In this document: positions 16,663-25,178 of the stretch, piece by piece
Numbering within the stretch: the stretch's first letter is position 1
Layout of the letters: every line of letters starts with the position of its first letter
Assembly: GCF_016680995.1 (NCBI RefSeq)
Contig: NZ_JAEQMG010000149.1
Span: 1-58,168, forward strand
DNA: 58,168 nt
From: Ruminococcus difficilis
GTDB taxonomy: Bacteria; Bacillota_A; Clostridia; Oscillospirales; Acutalibacteraceae
Direction of reading: 5' to 3'
Position numbers and translations under genes: made by a program
Notes under the pieces: generated by a model
What the model saw: the letters and a program-made list of their open reading frames with translations, nothing else
The model's database searches: none
What the model was told of the DNA's origin: nothing

Positions 16663-18927
16663 TCAGAGCTTATTGCGCTGGATCTTGCCGCTGATCGTCT
16701 TGGGCAGGCTGTCCTTGAAAACAACGATACGCGGATATTTATACGGCGCGGTATGCTTCTTGACGTAATCCTGGATCTCCTTCTTCAACGCGTCCGTGCC
16801 CTCGGTACCCTTGACCAGCACGATGGACGCCTTGACGACCTGACCGCGCACCTCGTCGGGAGCAGCGGATACACCGCACTCGAGGACATAGGGCAGCTCC
16901 ATGATGACGGATTCGATCTCGAACGGTCCGATACGGTAGCCGGAGGACTTGATAACGTCGTCGGTTCTGCCGACATACCAGAAGTAGCCGTCCTCATCGC
17001 GCCACGCGGTATCACCGGTGTGATACATGCCGTCATGCCATGCCTCTTTGGTGGCTTCTTCATTATTATAATAGCCCTTGAACAATCCGCAGGGAACGCG
17101 CTTGTCGGTGCGGATGATGATCTCGCCGGGCTCACCGTCGGGAACGGGATTGCCGTCGGGATCAACGATATCGATATCATAGCCGGGGATGGGCTTGCCC
17201 ATCGAGCCGAGCTTGGGTGTTGTGCCGAAGAGGTTGCCGATGGTGAGGGTGGTCTCGGTCTGGCCGAAGCCCTCCATGATCCTCAATCCGGTCGCCTTGC
17301 GGAACTGACGCCACACCTCGGGATTGAGCGCCTCGCCCGCGGTGGTCATATGGGTGATACTGGACAGATCGTACTTGCTCAGATCCTCCTTGATCATCAT
17401 GCGCAGCATGGTAGGCGGCGCGCAGAAGGTGGTGATATTGTACTTCTTGAACATCGGCAGGATGTCATCCGCGTGGAAGCGGTCGAAGTCATAGGTGAAT
17501 ACCGCGCCCTCGGAAAGCCACTGACCGTAGAACTTACCCCACAGCGCCTTGCCCCAGCCGGTGTCGGAGATGGTGAAGTGCAGGCCGTCGGGATCGACGC
17601 CGTGCCAGTATTTGGCGGTGACATAGTGACCCAGCGCATACTTATAGCTGTGGTTGGCGATCTTCGGATAACCTGTCGTGCCCGAGGTAAAGAACATGAC
17701 CATCGTATCGTCGCCGCAGGGCGTTTCCGTCGTGCGGTAATAGTGGGTGGAGTACATCTCAAACTCCGCGTCAAAGTCATGCCAACCCTCTCTATTGCCG
17801 CCGACCATGATCTTGGTCTGCAGGGTCGGACAGGTCGTCTGCGCCTCATCGACGGAATCGGCGACCTGACCGTCGGCAGTCGCGACGATTGCGGAAACAC
17901 CTGCGCTCTGGAAGCGATACTCGAAATCGTGCGCAAGGAGCTGGTTGGTCGCGGGGATCGCGATCGCGCCCAGCTTATGCAGCGCGAGCATACTGAACCA
18001 GAACTGATAATGGCGTTTGAGGACGAGCATGACGCGGTCGCCCTTCTTGATGCCGAGGGACTTAAAATAGTTCGCCGCCTGATTGGAACGGCGCTTCATA
18101 TCGTTGAAGGTAAAACGGCGCTCGACCTTGTTCTTGTCGACATGGAGCATGGCGAGCTTATCGGGCGTATTGTTCGCGATCGCGTCAACGCAGTCAAACG
18201 CGAAGTTGAACTTATCCTCATTGCGGAAGCTGATCGCCTTGAGGCAGCCGTTCTCGTCCTCCAATGTGCGGACAAACTGACCGGTGATAGCGGATTTCTT
18301 CTTGACATGCGCCTTCATCACCTCGTCGTCGCGCTCTTCGGTCTCTTTCTCACCCGGCAGGATGATGGCGATGAACTTGACGTTCTCGCCGCCGATCGCG
18401 ATCATGCCGTGAGGCGTGGAGGAATTGTAGTAGATGCTGTCGCCCGCGGCGAGCTCCTCAAAGTTGTTGCCGATCTGGATCTTCATCTTGCCCGACAGGA
18501 CAAAGTCGAATTCCTGTCCCGCGTGCTTGGTCAGGTGGATCGGTTTATTCTGCAAGCTCTCGTTATAATCGTACTGGCAGAAATACGGCTCGGCGATCTT
18601 GTTCTTGAACATCGGCGCGACGTTGATGATGGAGATGCCCTCCTCCTCGGCAGTCTGTCTGCCGCCGCCGCGGCGGGTCACGGTGTAGCTCTTGAGCCTT
18701 GCGGACTCACCCTCGAGGATATCGGTGATGCCCAGTCCGAACGCCAAAGCGCACTTGTGGATGAAGGTGAAGGGAAAATCCTCGGTGCCGTTCTCATACG
18801 CCTTGTACTCAGATACGGACACCTCGGTTTTCTCCGCCATTTCTTCCACGGAAAAGCCGCTGATCTCGCGCATTTCACGGATACGCTTCGCGACCTCGAT
18901 GAGTTTTTCGTTATCAACTACTGACAT
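16663..18927 (-). CDS. HTH-cupin-acyl-CoA synthetase fusion under an Ile T-box
   Basis: A 754-residue paralogue of the adjacent Val-linked synthetase with the same order. It has an XRE-type HTH (~8-70, IREMREISGFSVEEMAEKTE), a cupin (~105-190, GKMKIQIGNNFEELAAGDSI, TPHGMIAIG) and an AMP-forming synthetase (~230-754; FTSGTTGYPK ~411, GFGQTETTL, YHTGDTAWRDEDGYFWYVGR, SGKIQRNKL). The last ~120 residues are nearly identical to the paralogue while the HTH and cupin parts have diverged strongly. GGGAGG lies 7 nt before the ATG. The Ile T-box upstream suggests 2-methylbutyrate as the substrate, feeding isoleucine synthesis through VOR and IlvE. Aromatic or medium-chain acids remain possible by homology alone. 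Confidence 0.9.
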   Translation of the reverse strand: MSVVDNEKLIEVAKRIREMREISGFSVEEMAEKTEVSVSEYKAYENGTEDFPFTFIHKCALAFGLGITDILEGESARLKSYTVTRRGGGRQTAEEEGISIINVAPMFKNKIAEPYFCQYDYNESLQNKPIHLTKHAGQEFDFVLSGKMKIQIGNNFEELAAGDSIYYNSSTPHGMIAIGGENVKFIAIILPGEKETEERDDEVMKAHVKKKSAITGQFVRTLEDENGCLKAISFRNEDKFNFAFDCVDAIANNTPDKLAMLHVDKNKVERRFTFNDMKRRSNQAANYFKSLGIKKGDRVMLVLKRHYQFWFSMLALHKLGAIAIPATNQLLAHDFEYRFQSAGVSAIVATADGQVADSVDEAQTTCPTLQTKIMVGGNREGWHDFDAEFEMYSTHYYRTTETPCGDDTMVMFFTSGTTGYPKIANHSYKYALGHYVTAKYWHGVDPDGLHFTISDTGWGKALWGKFYGQWLSEGAVFTYDFDRFHADDILPMFKKYNITTFCAPPTMLRMMIKEDLSKYDLSSITHMTTAGEALNPEVWRQFRKATGLRIMEGFGQTETTLTIGNLFGTTPKLGSMGKPIPGYDIDIVDPDGNPVPDGEPGEIIIRTDKRVPCGLFKGYYNNEEATKEAWHDGMYHTGDTAWRDEDGYFWYVGRTDDVIKSSGYRIGPFEIESVIMELPYVLECGVSAAPDEVRGQVVKASIVLVKGTEGTDALKKEIQDYVKKHTAPYKYPRIVVFKDSLPKTISGKIQRNKL

Positions 18928-18967
18928 AGGATGACCTCCCTATCAAACTTTATTATTCATCTTGTTT

Positions 18968-19072
18968 CGGTGAACGGTGAAGGTATCTCGCTTCGCTCAA
19001 TCAATTCTATTAGGAATCAAAAACGCGAAGCGTTTCCCACAACCGTTAACCGTTAACCATTAACCGTTAACC
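18968..19072. repeat. Repeat, family C, between the Ile T-box and its gene
   Basis: GGTGAACGGTGAAGG, the TATCTCGCTTCGCTCAATCA core, ACGCGAAGCGTTTCCCACAA, then CCGTTAACC arms. It is nearly identical in the core to the copy at 13553. Confidence 0.8.
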
Positions 19073-19408
19073 AAAAATAAAACGCCCGTCTCAACATTGA
19101 GACGAGCGTGAAAAATCACATCCGCGGTACCACTCAATTTGCAGTATTGCTACTGCCACTCTCAGGATCGATATATCATTGATATCACCACGGCACGATG
19201 TGCCTCGTGATGACAATCTATATGAATCCCTATGCCTTTACGCAGCAATCACGGGGAGTATCTACTCAGCATACAGATGTATGACTTTTCGGGCTCCCGG
19301 CTCAGAAGCGATGGGTACTCAGGCTCATTCTGTCGGCTCACACCAGCCGCCGACTCTCTGAAAAAACAATGCCTTGACCGTCTTCGTCACAGCCTTTATC
19401 AATTGTCT
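19073..19408 (-). ncRNA. T-box leader, isoleucine specifier (ATC)
   Basis: On the minus strand: Stem I start CAGAGAGTCGGCGGCTGGTG, specifier region CCC-ATC-GCTTCTGAGCCGGG (ATC = 19310-19312), antiterminator core GAGTGGTACCGCGGATG (19119-19135). A long terminator stem (19083-19108) is followed by a T-rich run (19073-19082). A family-B hairpin sits between Stem I and the antiterminator, as in the Val leader. Confidence 0.92.
19171..19216. repeat. Dispersed hairpin repeat, family B, inside the Ile T-box
   Basis: GATATCACCACGGCACGATG then TGCCTCGTGATGACAATC, the same variant as at 16283. Confidence 0.75.
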
Positions 19409-19414
19409 GTTAAA

Positions 19415-19443
19415 AATGTATCACAATTGTTCGGAAAAGTCAA
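19415..19443 (-). promoter_or_regulatory. Promoter of the Ile T-box gene
   Basis: On the minus strand: TTGACT (19438-19443), a 17-bp spacer, TACATT (19415-19420). Confidence 0.82.
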
Positions 19444-19473
19444 TATCGGCAATTTGACGATAAAGAAAGAGTA

Positions 19474-20352
19474 TCACTCTGAATTTTTAGTGATTTTTTC
19501 TCTGCTGAGAAAATAGTTGAGGATCGCCATCGAAATGATGATGACATAGCCGACGACGCTCCAGATATCCGGCACCTGCTGAAATACGATCAGGCTCATC
19601 AGCGACGCGAAGATGATCTGGCTGAAATCGTAGACGGAGATCTCCTTGGCGGGCGCGTAGGTATACGCCGCGGTGATGGAGAACTGCGCGAGCGCCGCGG
19701 ATACACCGGCACTGAGCAGATACACCCACTGCAGCGCCGTCATCGGCACATAACCCGCGATCATGACGGGCGTGACAATCAGGGTGGACGCTGTCGAGAA
19801 GAAGAACACGATATACGGGTTGCTCTCCCCCATCAATCCGAGCTTACGCACACAGCCGTAAGCCGCTCCCGCGCATACGCCGCCCAAAAATCCTACCAAT
19901 GCCGGAATGAAAGCGGCGTTGGCAAAGCTGGGCTTGATGACAAAGATCGTGCCGAACAGCGCGCCGCCGAGGACAAGCCATTGATAGAGCTTGGGGCGTT
20001 CATGGATGAAGATGAACGAGAAGATCACCGCGAAGAACGGCGACATCTTATTGAGGATGGACGCGTCGGACAGCACCAACGTTTCGAGCGCGTAATAATT
20101 GCAGACCACGCCCGTCAAGCCGAATAACGTCCGCAATACGAGATACTTCCAGCTGCCCTTGACCGTCGGACGCAGGGGTGCTTTATTCTTTAAAAGAACG
20201 ATAAACGCGATCACGGACGCCATCGCGTTGCGAAAAAACACCTTTTGGAACACAGGCAGCTCATCGCCGCTGAGCTTGACGAACATATTCATACAGGCGA
20301 AGAAAAACGCCGATAGGATCAGAAGCAGGATTCCTTTGGTTCTGTTACTCAC
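19474..20352 (-). CDS. EamA/DMT-family transporter
   Basis: A 292-residue membrane protein with ten hydrophobic segments in two EamA repeats (about 5-140 and 150-290), the usual drug/metabolite transporter size. The second repeat ends in the QQVPDIWSVVGYVIIISMA segment. A GTG start at 20352 has GAGGG 6 nt upstream; another GTG four codons earlier is less well placed. It lies immediately upstream of the Ile T-box promoter but is probably a separate transcript. Export of an amino acid or metabolite is typical of the family; nothing here defines the substrate. Confidence 0.9.
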   Translation of the reverse strand: MSNRTKGILLLILSAFFFACMNMFVKLSGDELPVFQKVFFRNAMASVIAFIVLLKNKAPLRPTVKGSWKYLVLRTLFGLTGVVCNYYALETLVLSDASILNKMSPFFAVIFSFIFIHERPKLYQWLVLGGALFGTIFVIKPSFANAAFIPALVGFLGGVCAGAAYGCVRKLGLMGESNPYIVFFFSTASTLIVTPVMIAGYVPMTALQWVYLLSAGVSAALAQFSITAAYTYAPAKEISVYDFSQIIFASLMSLIVFQQVPDIWSVVGYVIIISMAILNYFLSREKITKNSE

Positions 20353-20452
20353 TTTATCCCTCACGAATCATACAATAATAACGGTTATCATAACCGCAAT
20401 TCATTGTAACACAAATACACGGATTTTTCAATCATAAGGAACTCTTATGATA

Positions 20453-20541
20453 TGTTGAGATTGCCACAGCCCTTGCAACCCTCCGCCCTGACGGGCACCT
20501 CCCTTAGAAAAGGGAGGCTTAAGGGCTTCGCAATGACTGTT
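20453..20541. repeat. Nested repeat: family A inserted in the loop of family B
   Basis: The family-B halves GTTGAGATTGCCACAGCCCT and AAGGGCTTCGCAATGAC are separated by about 49 bp of family-A sequence (GCAACCCTCCGCCC...ACCTCCCTTAGAAAAGGGAGG). The uninterrupted equivalent is at 8092-8137. Confidence 0.8.
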
Positions 20542-20608
20542 TTGAATAATATCGCGCCAAACTGTCAAAGATAATTGCAGAAGATACAAATTCAGGAGTG
20601 TGAAGCAA

Positions 20609-20956
20609 TTGAATATCAAACGCGGCGATATCTATTATGCCGATCTCAGTCCGGTGGTCGGATCGGAGCAGGGCGGTGTACGGCCTGTGCTGATCATCCA
20701 GAACGACGTCGGCAATCGCTACTCCCCCACCGTCATCGCGGCGGCGATCACCAGCAAGACGGATAAGACCAAGCTGCCCACGCATATCCCGATCGAAGCG
20801 CGCGACTGCGGCTTATACAAGGACAGCGTCGTTCTGCTCGAACAGGTCCGTACATTAGATAAACGCCGACTCAGAGAGAAGATGGGCAGCGTCAACGTAC
20901 AGTCGATGAAGCAGATCAATCAGGCGTTGTCCGTATCCTTCGGGCTGATCGGATAG
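20609..20956 (+). CDS. mazF: MazF/PemK-type endoribonuclease toxin
   Basis: About 115 residues, closely matching the Bacillus EndoA (NdoA) pattern: [58 protein letters not shown]. These toxins cut mRNA at short sequence-specific sites. TTG at 20609 has AGGAG 10 nt upstream and matches the usual N-terminus; a GTG three codons earlier is too near the site. No antitoxin gene (MazE/EndoAI type) precedes it: the upstream 250 bp are repeat sequence and an oppositely oriented transporter. It may be partnered elsewhere. Confidence 0.92.
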   Translation: MNIKRGDIYYADLSPVVGSEQGGVRPVLIIQNDVGNRYSPTVIAAAITSKTDKTKLPTHIPIEARDCGLYKDSVVLLEQVRTLDKRRLREKMGSVNVQSMKQINQALSVSFGLIG

Positions 20957-21046
20957 CCGCGCGCGGCTTTACCGATCACACCATTCAAGCCGAAAGGCAC
21001 TTTATGAACAATGATATATCATCCTAAACAAGCTTTTCCCATATAA

Positions 21047-21086
21047 CCCAAAAGCTCTGCCATCACAGCAGAGCCTTCGGGTTTTT
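21047..21086 (+). terminator. Terminator downstream of mazF
   Basis: A 14-bp stem with a minor mismatch (21047-21060 with 21068-21081), a 7-nt loop and T5 (21082-21086). The convergent membrane-protein gene ends just beyond it. Confidence 0.8.
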
Positions 21087-21106
21087 GGATATAAATGTGG
21101 GAGAGA

Positions 21107-22759
21107 TCAATTTTGAGCTGCTTTTGTCTGCGCGTTGATAACGGACGCTTCATCGGACTGCACCTTTTCGGGAATCGCGGGAGCTTTCTCGCAATCCGAG
21201 GCAGATGTTTTGCGTTCCTCACGCATCACAAGCAGGAACAATACGGGAGTGACCGGGAAGGTAAAGTAAAACAGACGGATCTCATCACCGCTCAGCACCA
21301 GCATGGTGCCGAAATTGTACATCAGCATTGACAATACCGGCAGGATCCGCTTCCATTCTGATTTCCTAGGCTTGAATCTGGCGAGTGCCGCCGTGATCAA
21401 CAGCAGGTTCATTGCGCCGACGTACCAGAAAATCCACCTCATAAAGGTATTGAGTCGGTCAAAGATGAACGAAACGACGCCCTTGGCGGTTTGATCGCCG
21501 TGGTACTTGATATTATACTGATTGCCGACGACGCCGGGTCTGACGTCGCTCCAACAGGAATCGTCACCGGATACCGTATAGACCATGTCGGTCGCGCCGA
21601 TCAAGCCGGCAAACGCCTCTTTCGGAGCTTTGGCAAAGCATTTGAACATATAGCCGATCACCTTCGGCGCACCTGCCTCAGTGATCTTGTGGTAGTTGGT
21701 ACCGGGCACGAATTTCACGGTATTGAAATTACCGATCACATAGTTCTTCGCCCAGGTCTCAGGCGGTGCGACAGAATAGATGAACTGTTTGGTTTCCTGA
21801 TCCAATGCGTTCGGATTTTTCTTGGCGACTGTTCCGATCACAGCAACCGGTACGCCGAGCATCTCTTCCGCCCTGTCGCCGGGCTGTGTCACGTTCAGCG
21901 CGGCATACAGCGGTCCTTCGATCAGGATGATCGCCGCCGCGAAGCACACAGCGGTGATGATCGCCGCCTTGCGCTTGAGATACAGCAGCATGGCGATCAG
22001 CATGGGCAAGGTGAACAGGATCGCGTTGTGACGGAATACCGTCGCCAACACCAGAACAACGATGACCGCGACGATATGACTACGCTTTTTCAGCCATTCG
22101 CCTTTGGTGAAATAGGTGTTCGCGGCATAGGATGCGGCAAGCAGCGTCATGATCGCGAACGGGATATCCTTCCACGGATAGACCGATATTGCCGCGGTGA
22201 CGGGGCTGAACAGGATAAACGCCAGCGACAGCGCCGCGTAAGGGATGTTGCTGTGACGCAGGATCGTATATGCCGCGTAAGCCGCGGCGAAAGCGAACAG
22301 GATCAGCTGGAACAATACGACCGAGCCAGCCCATCCGCCGGTGAGCGTCAAAGGCAGCTTGAAGCCTAACAGCGTATGCAAAACAGGATGCCAGTTGTTG
22401 TATTCACCGGTCATCGCCTGTGCATACTGTGTGATAGAATCCGCTGAGAACGCGCCGGGATATTCCGCGGCATAGTAAAATCCGAACACCGCGGCACTGA
22501 TCACAAAGAACACCGAAAACCAGATGATCTTATTGCGCTTGGTCGTCAGAGTCGCCTTATAGCGGATACTGAAACGGCGAAACAGGCGGATCAGCGCGGG
22601 ACACAGGATCAGCGCGCCGATCAATACGATAACGTACAGCCATGCCTTCGTCGCGTCGGTCAACTCCGATAAATAGATATCGGCGCTGAGGATGAATTGT
22701 ACATAGAGGATCAGGATGATCCCGGGGATCCCCTGTAAATATCGAAAGATTTTCTTCAT
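21107..22759 (-). CDS. Large polytopic membrane protein, DUF6020/GT-C-like
   Basis: 550 residues with about twelve hydrophobic segments. The first extracytoplasmic loop has an acidic [14 protein letters not shown] motif and [10 protein letters not shown], and there is a long extracytoplasmic section after about residue 280. This resembles clostridial DUF6020 proteins and, more loosely, GT-C glycosyltransferases that use lipid-linked sugars; function is not established. The cytoplasmic tail (~515-550) is charged. Its ATG overlaps the metK stop as ATGA, so it is co-translated with metK and should fall under the SAM-I riboswitch. Confidence 0.75.
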   Translation of the reverse strand: MKKIFRYLQGIPGIILILYVQFILSADIYLSELTDATKAWLYVIVLIGALILCPALIRLFRRFSIRYKATLTTKRNKIIWFSVFFVISAAVFGFYYAAEYPGAFSADSITQYAQAMTGEYNNWHPVLHTLLGFKLPLTLTGGWAGSVVLFQLILFAFAAAYAAYTILRHSNIPYAALSLAFILFSPVTAAISVYPWKDIPFAIMTLLAASYAANTYFTKGEWLKKRSHIVAVIVVLVLATVFRHNAILFTLPMLIAMLLYLKRKAAIITAVCFAAAIILIEGPLYAALNVTQPGDRAEEMLGVPVAVIGTVAKKNPNALDQETKQFIYSVAPPETWAKNYVIGNFNTVKFVPGTNYHKITEAGAPKVIGYMFKCFAKAPKEAFAGLIGATDMVYTVSGDDSCWSDVRPGVVGNQYNIKYHGDQTAKGVVSFIFDRLNTFMRWIFWYVGAMNLLLITAALARFKPRKSEWKRILPVLSMLMYNFGTMLVLSGDEIRLFYFTFPVTPVLFLLVMREERKTSASDCEKAPAIPEKVQSDEASVINAQTKAAQN

Positions 22760-23937
22760 TCTGCAATTGCTCTCAACAAATCGTCAGTCTTATCGGTATC
22801 CTCCCAGCGAACGCCGAGTTCCTCGCGACCCATATGACCGTATGCGGCTAAGGGCGCGTACTTCGTGTTCAGAAGATCCAGCGTGCGGATGATCGATGCG
22901 GGACGCGCGTCAAACACCTTGTTGACGGCAGCGGCGATCTGCTCGTTGGTATACTGCGAGGTACCAAAGGTCTCGACCATGACCGACACGGGCTTTGCGA
23001 CGCCGATCGCGTAGGCGAGCTGTACCTCCGCCTTCTTCGCGATACCCGCGGCTACGATATTCTTTGCGATATAGCGCGCGAAATACGCCGCGCTCCTGTC
23101 GACCTTTGTCGGATCCTTGCCGGAGAAAGCGCCGCCTCCGTGGCGAGCATAACCGCCGTAGGTATCGACGATGATCTTTCTGCCGGTCAGACCGGAATCT
23201 CCCTCGGGACCGCCGACAACGAATCTACCGGTGGGATTGACAAATATCTTGGTATCGTCATCCATCAAGCATTCGGGGATGATGGGACGAATCACCTGCT
23301 CGATCAGATCCTCACGAATGGTCTCAAGCGGTGTATCGGCGTCATGCTGTGTCGATACGACGACGGTATCCACACGCTTTGCCTGATCGCCGTCATATTC
23401 GATGGTGACCTGCGTTTTACCGTCAGGACGAAGATAAGGCAGCGTGCCGTCCTTGCGTACCTGCGTCAGACGATACGCCATTCTCTGCGCCAGCGAGATC
23501 GCCAGCGGCATCAACTCGGGTGTTTCATCACAGGCATAACCGAACATCATGCCCTGATCGCCCGCGCCGAGCTGATTCTCGGCGGCTTCTTCACCGTCCT
23601 TGAGCTCGTAGGAAGCGTTGACGCCCATCGCGATATCGGGGCTTTGGGTGTCCAGAAAAACATTGACGTCACAGGTATGTCCGTCAAAGGTAGCCGCCTT
23701 GCTGTCGTAGCCGATATCACAGACAGCGTCACGGATGACCTGCTCATAATCGACCTTTGCGATCGTGGAGATCTCACCCATCACATTGACGCGCCCGGTG
23801 GTCGCGGTGGTCTCACACGCAACATGCGCATTTTTATCCTGCGCTAAGATCGCATCGAGGATGGAATCGGATACTCGGTCACATACTTTGTCGGGATGAC
23901 CCTCGGTGACTGATTCGGATGTAAATAAATACGACAT
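22756..23937 (-). CDS. metK: S-adenosylmethionine synthetase
   Basis: 393 residues, the full family length. It makes S-adenosylmethionine from methionine and ATP in the cytosol. Signature segments are [16 protein letters not shown] at the start, [12 protein letters not shown] (ATP loop) and [19 protein letters not shown]. The ATG at 23937 fits the conserved N-terminus, with AAAGAG about 8 nt upstream. A SAM-I riboswitch and a consensus promoter lie upstream, so the gene is repressed when SAM is plentiful. Confidence 0.98.
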   Translation of the reverse strand: MSYLFTSESVTEGHPDKVCDRVSDSILDAILAQDKNAHVACETTATTGRVNVMGEISTIAKVDYEQVIRDAVCDIGYDSKAATFDGHTCDVNVFLDTQSPDIAMGVNASYELKDGEEAAENQLGAGDQGMMFGYACDETPELMPLAISLAQRMAYRLTQVRKDGTLPYLRPDGKTQVTIEYDGDQAKRVDTVVVSTQHDADTPLETIREDLIEQVIRPIIPECLMDDDTKIFVNPTGRFVVGGPEGDSGLTGRKIIVDTYGGYARHGGGAFSGKDPTKVDRSAAYFARYIAKNIVAAGIAKKAEVQLAYAIGVAKPVSVMVETFGTSQYTNEQIAAAVNKVFDARPASIIRTLDLLNTKYAPLAAYGHMGREELGVRWEDTDKTDDLLRAIAE

Positions 23938-24004
23938 AATAAACACTCTTTTCCATAATAAATACTAAACAACACTGACCACTAATCACTGACTACTGAC
24001 CGCT

Positions 24005-24153
24005 AAAACAAAAACTCCGCACGGCTTACCGTACGGAGTGCAAAACTCATCTCTCGGTAATACCGCAGGATTTAGCACCTTACATATGCAGGTTGCCGGA
24101 CTTCACAGGGCCTGTCCCTCAGTCGCTCTTGATAAGTGATCAGTTATTCTGCT
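24005..24153 (-). ncRNA. SAM-I (S-box) riboswitch of metK
   Basis: On the minus strand the leader runs CTTATCAAGAGCGACTGAGG, GACAGGCCC, TGAAGTCCGGCAACC, AAGGTGCTAAATCC, then GAGAGATGAG, the standard S-box order. A terminator stem (24014-24039) and T-run (24005-24014) close it. SAM binding favours termination. Confidence 0.97.
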
Positions 24154-24159
24154 GTCAAA

Positions 24160-24188
24160 ATTATAATACGTTCGACGCTATATGTCAA
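24160..24188 (-). promoter_or_regulatory. Promoter of the metK transcript
   Basis: On the minus strand: TTGACA (24183-24188), a 17-bp spacer, consensus TATAAT (24160-24165). Confidence 0.92.
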
Positions 24189-24215
24189 TAACGTATCAAT
24201 AATTACACGAAAAAG

Positions 24216-24509
24216 TTACGCAATCTCTTCCAGAGAGCAACCACAGTCGATGGAGTGCTTGACTCTGTCCTGCACCTCGGCGCGCTTCGCGTCGTTGAAA
24301 CGATCAACGGTACCTACCAGATAACCGGTGATACGGCGGATACGCTCGAAGGGAACGTTATCGTAGGTGTAGCTCATGTCGACATACTCACCGTCTACGG
24401 TGAAGGTCACGGAGGTGATCACTTTATCGGGATTCTTCTCCTTGAGCTGCTGTACATACGCGTTGATTTCTGCTTTTGAAAGGCTGCCGCCTGTGACTGT
24501 TACTGTCAT
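24216..24509 (-). CDS. Small NrdD-tail-like protein with a glycyl-radical-type motif
   Basis: 97 residues. The C-terminal half (FERIRRITGYLVGTVDRFNDAKRAEVQDRVKH, written here in parts: RRITGYLVG 58-66, DRFNDAKRAE 69-78) matches the C-terminus of anaerobic ribonucleotide reductase NrdD. There RxxGYL carries the glycyl radical (Gly62 here). The N-terminal half (SKAEINAYVQQL, a predicted helix) does not resemble the catalytic barrel. A CGC motif occurs near the end. It could be a spare-part radical domain, by analogy with YfiD for pyruvate formate-lyase, or an unrelated regulator. GAGGAG lies 8 nt before the ATG. Full-length nrdD is not in the window. Confidence 0.7.
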   Translation of the reverse strand: MTVTVTGGSLSKAEINAYVQQLKEKNPDKVITSVTFTVDGEYVDMSYTYDNVPFERIRRITGYLVGTVDRFNDAKRAEVQDRVKHSIDCGCSLEEIA

Positions 24510-24547
24510 GTTAAACTCCTCATTTCCTAAAGATTCTTTGATTTCAA

Positions 24548-24690
24548 TACAATAATATGGTTTCTCGCTGACGCTCAAGCAACGATACAATTCCTCAGTC
24601 GCTTAGCGACAGCCTCCTCGCCGGAAGCGGCTCCCCCCCTTGTCCTTCGGACATTCCCCCAACGGAGGTACCTTTCCCAAAGGGAGCCTA
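24548..24690. repeat. Dispersed repeat, family A, long copy
   Basis: GACGCTCAAGCAACGATACA, CCTCAGTCGCTTAGCGACAG, CTTGTCCTTCGGACATTCCC, then CCTTTCCCAAAGGGAGCC. It is the best reference copy for the element in the amidohydrolase gene at 3667. From 24691 to 24932 only AT-rich sequence with a short imperfect palindrome (about 24845-24862) is seen, and no gene. Confidence 0.8.
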
Positions 24691-24932
24691 GGTTAAAACA
24701 CACTTTATCTTGATTGCAATTAGAATGATAGCACAATATGTTGTGGTTTGCAAGTAACAAAAGGGTTTTTTCCAGTTACAAAGTTTTAACATATTTTGTA
24801 CTTTGCTCCGTTAGGGGCGCTATATATAGTATTGTACAGCATAAGCGCATAATTATAATGCGTTATGAGAATAATAGAATATAAATATATATTCACAATT
24901 ATCGAAAAATATGAATCCGGGGAGGGATGATA

Positions 24933-25049
24933 ATGATCAGCTTCATCATCGGGTTGATGCTCGGCGGCTTCTTTGGCGTCGCGATCATGGCGCTGATGCA
25001 GATCGCGTCGGACGCGGACGACAAAACGGGAATGCGTCACGAGCGGTAA
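24933..25049 (+). CDS. Small membrane protein, DUF3789-like
   Basis: 38 residues: one transmembrane helix rich in Gly and Phe (MISFIIGLMLGGFFGVAIMA) followed by a short charged tail ending MRHER. GGGGAGGG sits 6-8 nt before the ATG. The pattern matches the very short DUF3789 proteins often seen in mobile elements of gut Firmicutes. Function is unknown. It stands alone between repeat-rich sequence and an oppositely oriented SPFH gene. Confidence 0.7.
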   Translation: MISFIIGLMLGGFFGVAIMALMQIASDADDKTGMRHER

Positions 25050-25104
25050 CAGATTCATTCGCCGCGTAGATGGTTACTGTCAATCAGCAGAATAAATACA
25101 GCAA

Positions 25105-25130
25105 AGGAGCAGCCCGATCGGACTGCTCCT
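25105..25130. terminator. Hairpin between DUF3789-like and SPFH genes
   Basis: AGGAGCAG (25106-25113) pairs with CTGCTCCT (25123-25130). The T-stretch is weak on both strands, so it may be an inefficient terminator of the convergent genes. Confidence 0.4.
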
Positions 25131-25178
25131 GACAATCACATACGGATCCCAAAGGGAGCCCTTTGAGCCATAAGATTT

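Noticed and set aside
16633..18924. A 763-codon open frame on the plus strand antisense to the Ile-linked synthetase
   Set aside because: It mirrors the synthetase gene codon for codon in GC-rich sequence, has no domain resemblance and no ribosome site. The minus-strand protein has all ligase motifs.
13719..18927. Reading the two HTH-cupin fusions as degradative (benzoate- or fatty-acid-catabolic) ligases
   Set aside because: T-box control by tRNA charging switches genes on in amino acid shortage, which argues for a biosynthetic role; kept only as a fallback.
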